Assembly (NCBI RefSeq): GCF_030717845.1
Contig: NZ_JAUZVZ010000005.1
Span: forward strand, 124,001-188,000
Direction of reading: 5' to 3'
DNA from: Alkalimonas collagenimarina
GTDB taxonomy: Bacteria; Pseudomonadota; Gammaproteobacteria; Enterobacterales; Alteromonadaceae
Length of the DNA stretch: 64,000 bases
Both the position numbers and the translations under genes were made by a program. Below are positions 57,617-64,000 of this stretch, piece by piece. The notes beneath the pieces were generated by a model. The model made no database searches and was not told the DNA's origin. It worked only from the letters and a program-made list of their open reading frames with translations. Positions within the stretch are counted from its first letter, which is position 1. The number at the start of each line of letters is the position of its first letter.

Positions 57617-58789
57617 TCATTTCAGACGCATTTGCACCCAGACCAGCCGGTGATCCGAGCTGGTCTCTCTCTTTTGTACCAACTCGTAACCTGTATCACC
57701 ACTTGCCGGCCAAAAGACTCCGCTTCTGACCACCTCAATGCCTGCTTTACTTGGTAGTACATAATCGGCGCGCATCCGCCAGATGGCGGTATGGTGTGCA
57801 GCATGTGGCTGATCCGGGCTGTGTTCAACAGCGCCACGACTGCTTGGTTTTGGGTCTTGTACTCGTGGGTGAGTAAGTAAGCGCTGGATCCCTGCTTTGA
57901 TTGCATCTCCCTCAACCGGTGAGGCATTTAAATCGCCCAGTATCACAAAAGGTGATTGGCTATCGTAACCGCCTGCTAGTCCACTATCATCATAGATATA
58001 GTCGCCTTGCTCACCGCTAATGTAATCCACCCAGAAACGGATCTCATCGTGGTTGCGCTTACCATTGCGATTTTCCGGACCATCAAATACTGGCGGTGTT
58101 GGGTGGCTGGCAAAAACATGTAACCGTCTACCATTTACGTTGATTGGCACATCCCAGTGCGATTTTGATGATAATGGAAACTGCTGCCAAGCTTCGTCTT
58201 CATACCATGGACTACCGTCAGCCTGTGTGGTTTCGAGATGCTCTGGCATGTCTTTCCACTTAAAGTGGCGAAAGGTGCGTATAGCGTCATGCTCAATGGG
58301 GTAACGAGAGAGTAATAACATGCCGTACTGGCCAGGATAAAAACCATAGCCCCAGGCATCTGCACCAACGCCACTGGCTTCGCCGTCCCGATCCAAATCA
58401 AATGGGCTCGGCTGACCAGTATTAACTTCAGCATAGTAATAGTATGGATACTCTATAGGTTGAGCTCCTTGCTGAGCAACTGCAAGGTAGTTTTGTTGCA
58501 GGGCATGCACCCCTTTTGCCGGGTTCGCGATATAGTCGAACTCGGTCAGCAAGATCACATCTGGCCGTTCGAGCTGAATAATACCAGCGATAGCTTGGAT
58601 CTGTGGCTCCCGCCCGGTAGCAAGCCGTTTAATCAGCTCGGTTTGATCACCACGTTGGCCCCGGGGCAGATAATTGTCTGCTTCCATACTCACGTTAAAT
58701 GTTGCCACGGTGATCTCGGTTGCATTGGTCGTCATGGCTATTCCTAGTAAGACAGTGAGAAAAACAACTATTCTGAAAGAGTGTGACAT
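57617..58789 (-). CDS. secreted endonuclease/exonuclease/phosphatase-family protein
   Basis: The start is set at the ATG giving MSHSFRIVVFLTVLLGIAMT, a signal peptide cut near TNA-TEI (about residue 23); the longer frame lacks support. The 390-residue product has the EEP fold: ATFNVSMEADN (metal site 1), VILLTEFDYI with Glu, VFASHPTPP, VILGDLNASPVEGD, RADYVLP, and SSDHRLVWVQM with the final Asp-His. Substrates of this superfamily include DNA, phospholipids and phosphodiesters. A periplasmic or secreted location and the nucleoside-salvage neighbours suggest nucleic-acid breakdown, which is inference. It is convergent with gpt and divergent from the TonB receptor. Confidence 0.88.
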   Translation of the reverse strand: MSHSFRIVVFLTVLLGIAMTTNATEITVATFNVSMEADNYLPRGQRGDQTELIKRLATGREPQIQAIAGIIQLERPDVILLTEFDYIANPAKGVHALQQNYLAVAQQGAQPIEYPYYYYAEVNTGQPSPFDLDRDGEASGVGADAWGYGFYPGQYGMLLLSRYPIEHDAIRTFRHFKWKDMPEHLETTQADGSPWYEDEAWQQFPLSSKSHWDVPINVNGRRLHVFASHPTPPVFDGPENRNGKRNHDEIRFWVDYISGEQGDYIYDDSGLAGGYDSQSPFVILGDLNASPVEGDAIKAGIQRLLTHPRVQDPKPSSRGAVEHSPDQPHAAHHTAIWRMRADYVLPSKAGIEVVRSGVFWPASGDTGYELVQKRETSSDHRLVWVQMRLK

Positions 58790-59107
58790 GGTCGAGCTCA
58801 ACTGGGAGGATATAGCATTATGATAACGCAAAAACTCTTTTTTGCAGAGCCGTTGCATTTTAGAGGAGGATGAAGAAGAAATTATGTACAAAATTATTGC
58901 ATTAGGAAGTACGCAACTCTGACCAGTCATGTTACAATAATATGACCAACTGAATTAGATACGCCGTATGGGAATAAGTTCCCATGTCATTCGGTTCAGC
59001 GTAAAAAAAACGTCATATTAGTGGGATATTATGGCTCCCCAAATTGAATACAACATAGGTATTCAAACGGATTGGGTAAAAATTCAGAAACTACCAGGTG
59101 AAACGAT
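58790..59107. promoter_or_regulatory. 318-bp divergent regulatory region between the EEP enzyme and TonB receptor genes
   Basis: The region is AT-rich and must hold promoters for both genes. A perfect stem ATGGGAA-TAAG-TTCCCAT lies at 58968-58985 and could be an operator or leader hairpin for the receptor gene. A run of A follows at 59005. No known regulator site, riboswitch or RNA was recognised. A 12-codon frame at 58884 is too short to call. Confidence 0.35.
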
Positions 59108-62100
59108 ATGAAAATTAAACATTTAGCTATGGCTGTCGCCTTAGGGCTTGGTGTCAGTCAATTTGCTGTTGCTGAGACATCTTCTTCCATGCGGGGGCAG
59201 ATTTTAAGCCCGACTGGAACTGCGGCGCCAAATACTCGTATTATCATTGAACACATTCCTTCCGGTACCCGTACTGAAGCGATCACTAATGCATCAGGCA
59301 ACTTCGTTGCATCGGGTCTGCGTGTTGGCGGTCCATACCGTGTGATTATTGACTCTGATGTGCACCGCGATGCCGAGCTGGAAAATATTTTTCTGTCTCT
59401 GGGCGATCCTTATCGCTTGAACCAACAACTAGAAGCTGATGATGTTGAAAGGATTTCAATCACTGGTTCGGTGATTAACCCAGCCTCTTATCAGGCTGGT
59501 AGCTCCAGTACTTGGGGAGAGAGTGAGATTCGTACCCTGCCTGCTTTTGACCGTGATCTGAAAGATATCGTCCGTCAAAACCCATTGGCAACTGATTTAG
59601 GCGATAGCAACCGCTCTTTGACAGTCGGTGGTAATAACCCCCGCTATAACAGCATCACGGTTGATGGTATTGGCCAAAATGATGATTTTGGTTTGAACTC
59701 CGGTGGTTACCCAACCAACCGTTCACCTATCTCAATTGATGCAATTGAACAAATCTCGATCCAGTCGGTGCCATTTAATGCCCGATACAGTGGCTTTACT
59801 GGAGCACGTATCAATGCGGTAACCCGTTCCGGTACTAATGAGTTATCAGGCTCTTTCTTTTATGAATATGCCAGTGATAGCCTAGCAGGTTCACCTAAGG
59901 TAAATCGGTATGACCCAAGCGGTAACAAGCCAGAACTTGACTATAAAGAAGAGACCTATGGCTTCAGCGTGGGCGGTCCTATTTTAAAAGATCGTTTGTT
60001 CTTCTTCGTTAACTATGAAAGTTATGAAGAGCCAACATCGATCGCACAGGGGCCATCTGGATCAGCTGCCATCAATCAAAAAGACATTGATCCGTCAGTG
60101 ATCACCAGGATACAAAACATTGCGCGTGATGTGTATGGTGTTGAGGCCGGTGATTGGAACGTCACACCTGATCAAAAAGATGAGAAAATTCTTATCAAAC
60201 TGGATTGGAATATCAACAATGACCACCGTGCATCATTTACTTATCAGCGTGCTGAAGATGAAGCGGCAAATAACACTACAACTGGTGGCAACACTAATCT
60301 GAATTTAAATTCGTTTTGGTATACTCGTTCACAGAAAATGGATAATTTTGCCCTTCAGGTTTATTCGAACTGGAGCAGCAATTTTAGTACCGAGTTCAAA
60401 GCGTCTGTTAAAGATGTAGTAACCGGACAAGATCCATCACTGGGACGTAACTTTGGCCAAGTTGTAGTTCAATTCACAGATGATGAGAACAGCGTTGGAA
60501 ATGAAGGACAAATTAATTTAGGTCCAGATCGTTCACGTCATGCTAACCGCTTAGAGACGACTACTACTGAGCTGCAATTGCATGGTGAGTACTTGATGGA
60601 CGAGCACCAAATTCAATTTGGTGTCGAGTATCAAGAGATTGATGTGTTTAACGTGTTCGTTCAAAACTCGCTAGGTAATTTCTTCTTCGATAGTATCGCT
60701 GACTTTGAAAACCGCTTTGCAAGCCAAATTGAGTACCAAAACGCTTTTACCAACAACTCTAATGATGGAGCGGCAGAGTTTAGCTATGGTAATACAGCAT
60801 TTTATATTCAAGATACGTGGGATGTTAGCTGGGATTTAACGTTGAGTTTTGGCTTACGTTACGAGCGTTTTCACTCCAATGATTCGCCTGCCTTCAACCA
60901 GAACTTTCAAGACCGTTATGGTTTTGCCAATACCAATAACATGGACGGCTTAGATCTGTGGTTACCGCGTTTTAGTTTCAACTACAACATGACCGATCAA
61001 CTGACGCTGCGTGGTGGTGTTGGTATGTTCTCTGGTGGTCGTCCAAACGTGTGGATCTCTAATGCCTATACCAATGATGGTGTTACCATTGTTGCTGCAC
61101 CAAACTTGTCTGATGTAGAAAATGTCGATATCACTCAAGTACCACAAGAAATGCGTGATGCACTATCGGCTGGTGATGGTAATACCACGCCTATCGATCC
61201 TAACTTCCGTATGCCATATGATACTCGTTATAGCTTGGCCTTAGATTATGACGATCTGGATTTGTCGTTCTTTGGTGCTGGTTGGTTTACTTCTGCAGAG
61301 TTTATTTATACTGATAAGAATCGTGAAGTTGCTTGGACTAATTTAGCAAAAGCAGCCTTGCTAGACGACGCTGGAAATCAAATCACCTCGCTTGGCGGAC
61401 GTCCGTTGTATGTTAGCTGGGACCCTCTATTGGGTGACCGTCCAACGGAAGTTGGTGGCTTTAACACCGATCGTTACGATATCCTGTTGACGAATGTGTC
61501 TGGCGGCCGTAGTTTAATTTCCACTTTTACTATCGGGAATGCTTGGGATAATGGCTTAAGCTTCCGTTTCAGCTACACCAATCAGGACGTGAAAGATATC
61601 ACTTCTGGTGGTTCTTCTACGGCACACTCAAACTACAACTTCCAGACGGCTGTGGATAAAAATAATCCACAAGTTGGTCGTGCTTCATATGAAGTGAAAC
61701 ATCGCTTTTTAGCCAACCTGAGCTACAATGCAGAAATTTTTACTGGTTATACCAGTAGTGTGAGTTTATTCTGGGATCGCACCTCCGGGCGCCCATACAG
61801 TTATGCGTTGGATGCGTTCAATTTCCGTGGCTTTGGTGATGGTTCACAACAGAACTTACATAGATCTACTAACTATCTTCCATATATCCCAACTGGTGCT
61901 GATGATCCAAACGTTCGTTACACCGGAGGTTTGGATTATGCTGAGTTTGCTGGGTATTTAGCTGCCGCCAATTTAACTCAATTTGCTGGTGGTTATGCCG
62001 TGCGTAACGAGGGTAATCGTGGTCCATGGAATACCAACCTTGATCTTCGTTTAGAGCAGGAAATACCTGGTTTCTTTAATGATCATCGAGGGTCTTTCTA

Positions 62101-62329
62101 CGTGGATATCCGCAACGTTCTAGGGATCTTCACCGATAACCAGCGTCATACCGTGAGCTTCGCTGATACGGGTGTACGTTTAGCGTCTATCGGCATTGAT
62201 CCAGTGACTGGTCAGTACATCTACGGTCGTCCGTTTGGTGGCTTTGATGATACACCGCGTTCAGCGACACAATACAATGCTCGCGCCTCAACCTGGTCAG
62301 CGAAGATTGGTGTACGTTACCGCTTCTAA
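59108..62329 (+). CDS. Oar-like TonB-dependent outer-membrane receptor
   Basis: The 1073-residue protein has a signal peptide (MKIKHLAMAVALGLGVSQFAVA, 1-22), a carboxypeptidase-regulatory-like beta domain (about 28-112: GQILSPTGTAAPNTRIIIE), a TonB-box-like VERISITGS (about 114), a plug (RNPx-type; LTVGGNNPRYNSITVDGIGQ; GFTGARINAVTRSGTNELSG), and a long beta-barrel ending in aromatic RYRF. Oar-type receptors lack a known ligand in most species; protein secretion and peptide, glycan or nucleic-acid uptake have been suggested. Here it lies between a secreted EEP enzyme and nucleoside genes. GGTGAAACGAT precedes the ATG. Confidence 0.92.
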   Translation: MKIKHLAMAVALGLGVSQFAVAETSSSMRGQILSPTGTAAPNTRIIIEHIPSGTRTEAITNASGNFVASGLRVGGPYRVIIDSDVHRDAELENIFLSLGDPYRLNQQLEADDVERISITGSVINPASYQAGSSSTWGESEIRTLPAFDRDLKDIVRQNPLATDLGDSNRSLTVGGNNPRYNSITVDGIGQNDDFGLNSGGYPTNRSPISIDAIEQISIQSVPFNARYSGFTGARINAVTRSGTNELSGSFFYEYASDSLAGSPKVNRYDPSGNKPELDYKEETYGFSVGGPILKDRLFFFVNYESYEEPTSIAQGPSGSAAINQKDIDPSVITRIQNIARDVYGVEAGDWNVTPDQKDEKILIKLDWNINNDHRASFTYQRAEDEAANNTTTGGNTNLNLNSFWYTRSQKMDNFALQVYSNWSSNFSTEFKASVKDVVTGQDPSLGRNFGQVVVQFTDDENSVGNEGQINLGPDRSRHANRLETTTTELQLHGEYLMDEHQIQFGVEYQEIDVFNVFVQNSLGNFFFDSIADFENRFASQIEYQNAFTNNSNDGAAEFSYGNTAFYIQDTWDVSWDLTLSFGLRYERFHSNDSPAFNQNFQDRYGFANTNNMDGLDLWLPRFSFNYNMTDQLTLRGGVGMFSGGRPNVWISNAYTNDGVTIVAAPNLSDVENVDITQVPQEMRDALSAGDGNTTPIDPNFRMPYDTRYSLALDYDDLDLSFFGAGWFTSAEFIYTDKNREVAWTNLAKAALLDDAGNQITSLGGRPLYVSWDPLLGDRPTEVGGFNTDRYDILLTNVSGGRSLISTFTIGNAWDNGLSFRFSYTNQDVKDITSGGSSTAHSNYNFQTAVDKNNPQVGRASYEVKHRFLANLSYNAEIFTGYTSSVSLFWDRTSGRPYSYALDAFNFRGFGDGSQQNLHRSTNYLPYIPTGADDPNVRYTGGLDYAEFAGYLAAANLTQFAGGYAVRNEGNRGPWNTNLDLRLEQEIPGFFNDHRGSFYVDIRNVLGIFTDNQRHTVSFADTGVRLASIGIDPVTGQYIYGRPFGGFDDTPRSATQYNARASTWSAKIGVRYRF

Positions 62330-62349
62330 TCTGTACTAATTACTAATAA

Positions 62350-62373
62350 AACCGGCCTGATGGCCGGTTTTTT
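62350..62373 (+). terminator. rho-independent terminator after the TonB receptor gene
   Basis: AACCGGCC-TGAT-GGCCGGTT forms an 8-bp stem followed by a T run, 20 bases after the stop codon. Confidence 0.93.
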
Positions 62374-62425
62374 ATTTCTATATCGGTCATTTTTAGCGAT
62401 AATTAGTACTTGTTTGTAAAAGAAA

Positions 62426-63070
62426 GTGAAGCCTTACGTGGGTAAAAACACCATTATCGCCATTGCCGGTGCATCAGCATCCGGAAAAAGTTTATTTGCA
62501 TCAACCGTGTATCAAGAGCTGGTTGAGGAGCTGGGCGATGAGCGTATCGCTATTTTGGCGGAAGATGCCTATTACCGCGATCAAAGTCATTTGTCGTTTG
62601 AGCAGCGAACCCTCACCAATTACGATCACCCTTCGGCGTTTGAACATAAACTGTTGGTGCAGCACTTAAAAGATTTGCGCCAAGGTCGTTCCATCGAGAT
62701 GCCACAATACAGCTACAAAGAGCATACTCGTCTGAAAGATACGATTGCAGTGCAACCGGCGAAAGTGATTCTGGTTGAGGGGATCTTGCTGCTGACAGAC
62801 CCTAATCTTCGTGCCGAGTTTGATATCAGTGTCTTTATGGATACGCCACTGGATATATGCTTATTGCGTCGTATTAAGCGTGACCTGGAAGAACGTGACC
62901 GCAGTCTGCAATCTGTGGTAGAACAGTATGAAGGCTCGGTTCGACCGGCGTTTTTCGATTTTATCGCGCCGTCCAAACAATATGCCGATCTTGTTGTCAC
63001 CCGCGGTGGCATGAACCAGATTGCGATCGATATTATAAAAACAAAAATTCGCCAGTTGCTGGCGGAATAA
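62426..63070 (+). CDS. udk: uridine kinase Udk
   Basis: Udk phosphorylates uridine and cytidine with GTP or ATP. The 214-residue product has P-loop GASASGKS at 15-22, [15 protein letters not shown] with the substrate Asp, [12 protein letters not shown], and the lid region [14 protein letters not shown]. coli Udk is 213 aa. The start is a GTG with a weak purine stretch upstream; another GTG four codons later is possible. It is 17 bases upstream of a nucleoside transporter gene, so uptake and phosphorylation are probably co-expressed. Confidence 0.93.
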   Translation: MKPYVGKNTIIAIAGASASGKSLFASTVYQELVEELGDERIAILAEDAYYRDQSHLSFEQRTLTNYDHPSAFEHKLLVQHLKDLRQGRSIEMPQYSYKEHTRLKDTIAVQPAKVILVEGILLLTDPNLRAEFDISVFMDTPLDICLLRRIKRDLEERDRSLQSVVEQYEGSVRPAFFDFIAPSKQYADLVVTRGGMNQIAIDIIKTKIRQLLAE

Positions 63071-63087
63071 CACTCAGGGAATAAGCT

Positions 63088-64000
63088 ATGATGGGATTGG
63101 TGGGTATTATTGTCCTTTTGCTGGTGGCCTATGCGGCATCGGCACATCGTAACCGTATTAATTGGCGGACCGTCGGTGGCGCTTTTACCATTCAATTGGC
63201 TATTGGTGCTTTTGTATTGTATGTGCCTTTTGGTCAGGATGTGTTGTATAACATTTCGTTGGTGGTAGCCAATGCGGGAATTCAATTCTTGTTTGGTGAT
63301 TTAGGTAATTTCTCTCAAGGTTTTATTTTTGCCATTCATGTACTGACCATTATTATCTTCTTTTCGTCTTTAATTGCCGTGTTGTATCACATCGGGATTA
63401 TGACCTGGGTGATCCGGTTAATTGGCGGCGGCTTGCAAAAGTTATTGGGCACCAGTCGACCCGAATCCATGTCTGCTGCCGCCAATATCTTTGTCGGACA
63501 AACGGAAGCACCACTCATTGTCCGCCCCTTTATTCCAACCATGACCCGCTCCGAGCTATTTGCCGTCATGGTGGGGGGGTTAGCATCAGTCGCTGGTTCT
63601 GTTTTGGCAGGTTATGCAGGCTTGGGTGTCGAATTGAAGTACTTAATAGCTGCCAGCTTTATGGCGGCGCCTGGTGGTTTTCTAATGGCGAAGATGATTC
63701 TGCCAGAAACTGACCAGCCGAAGAATGAGCTCACCGAAATCAGTACTGAAAAACCGCATACCAATGTGATTGATGCGGCAGCATCTGGTGCTTCTAGCGG
63801 CATGCAGTTGGCACTGAATGTAGGAGCAATGTTGCTGGCTTTTGTCGGCTTAATTGCGTTGGTCAATGGTATTGTTGGCGGTATTGGAGGCTGGTTTGGA
63901 AAGGATGATCTGACACTACAACTGATTTTTGGTTATGTCTTTCAGCCTCTGGCCTTTATTTTGGGGGTTTCCTGGGAAGAGGCTCGGGTTGCCGGTAGTT
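63088..64000 (+). CDS. nupC: concentrative nucleoside transporter NupC family, N-terminal part
   Basis: An open frame of 304 codons starts at an ATG with AGGGA 8 bases upstream and runs off the right edge. The visible part has about seven hydrophobic segments and the CNT signatures GGAFTIQLAIGAFVLYVP, FFSSLIAVLYHIGIM, NIFVGQTEAPLIVRPFIP (nucleoside-binding), FAVMVGGLASVAGSVLAGYA and GVSWEEARVAGS. These transporters import nucleosides with H+ or Na+. Given the sodium pump OadGAB, Na+ coupling is possible but not shown. The end of the gene is outside the window. Confidence 0.92.
   Translation, partial: MMGLVGIIVLLLVAYAASAHRNRINWRTVGGAFTIQLAIGAFVLYVPFGQDVLYNISLVVANAGIQFLFGDLGNFSQGFIFAIHVLTIIIFFSSLIAVLYHIGIMTWVIRLIGGGLQKLLGTSRPESMSAAANIFVGQTEAPLIVRPFIPTMTRSELFAVMVGGLASVAGSVLAGYAGLGVELKYLIAASFMAAPGGFLMAKMILPETDQPKNELTEISTEKPHTNVIDAAASGASSGMQLALNVGAMLLAFVGLIALVNGIVGGIGGWFGKDDLTLQLIFGYVFQPLAFILGVSWEEARVAGS

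Noticed and set aside
58884-58922. A 12-codon small protein before the TonB receptor
   Set aside because: It has a purine-rich stretch upstream but is too short, and no conservation can be judged from one sequence.

Overview
The window reads as chromosome from a marine or alkaliphilic-type gammaproteobacterium close to the Alteromonadales (Rheinheimera/Alishewanella/Idiomarina-like). This is inferred from gene order (mutS, pncC, recA, recX, alaS, csrA, tRNA-Ser/Arg; ubiF beside a Gln/Gln/Leu/Met tRNA cluster; rplY-pth-ychF; lolB-ispE-prs; hemA-prfA-prmC-kdsA), a PqiABC transport operon, a sodium-pumping decarboxylase OadGAB and a large Oar-like TonB receptor. No rRNA or CRISPR array is visible. 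The genus cannot be fixed from sequence reading alone.

Region 1 (1-6311) is an AT-richer accessory region ending at the mutS terminator. It carries a pair that fits the ietAS plasmid-stability/antiphage system (AAA+ ATPase plus the start of a subtilisin-like protease cut by the window edge), several unrecognised genes, a small AlpA-like DNA-binding protein and an IS1595-family transposase. Tandem covarying hairpins lie between two convergent unknown genes.

Region 2 (6366-21585) is the DNA-repair core. mutS diverges from pncC, and recA has a textbook LexA box. recX-alaS-csrA are separated from recA by about 7.4 kb holding a MetJ-controlled methionine operon (metA plus a MetH split into two translationally coupled polypeptides), two small periplasmic solute-binding-like proteins (one with a premature stop) and a membrane protein. 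Region 3 (21736-29299) has tRNA-Ser and two tRNA-Arg genes followed by a duplicated tRNA 3' end, then pqiABC and oadGAB.

Region 4 (29330-40466) holds anmK and a MepM-like peptidase (cell-wall recycling and remodelling), tyrS, an MscS channel, an AEC transporter, a GIY-YIG protein overlapping a transglutaminase/TPR lipoprotein gene, aguAB (agmatine to putrescine) and ubiF. Region 5 (40549-51921) has four tRNAs and housekeeping genes for translation, nucleotide, isoprenoid, lipoprotein and haem synthesis, with an HD-GYP response regulator between prmC and kdsA.

Region 6 (51954-64000) has a hybrid histidine kinase, two tRNA-Phe genes followed by 76-bp repeats and a second copied tRNA 3' tail, and then a nucleoside-salvage neighbourhood: deoB, deoD, gpt, a secreted endonuclease/phosphatase-family enzyme, an Oar-like TonB-dependent receptor, udk and the start of nupC. 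Together these could take up and recycle nucleosides, possibly from extracellular nucleic acid; that last link is inference.
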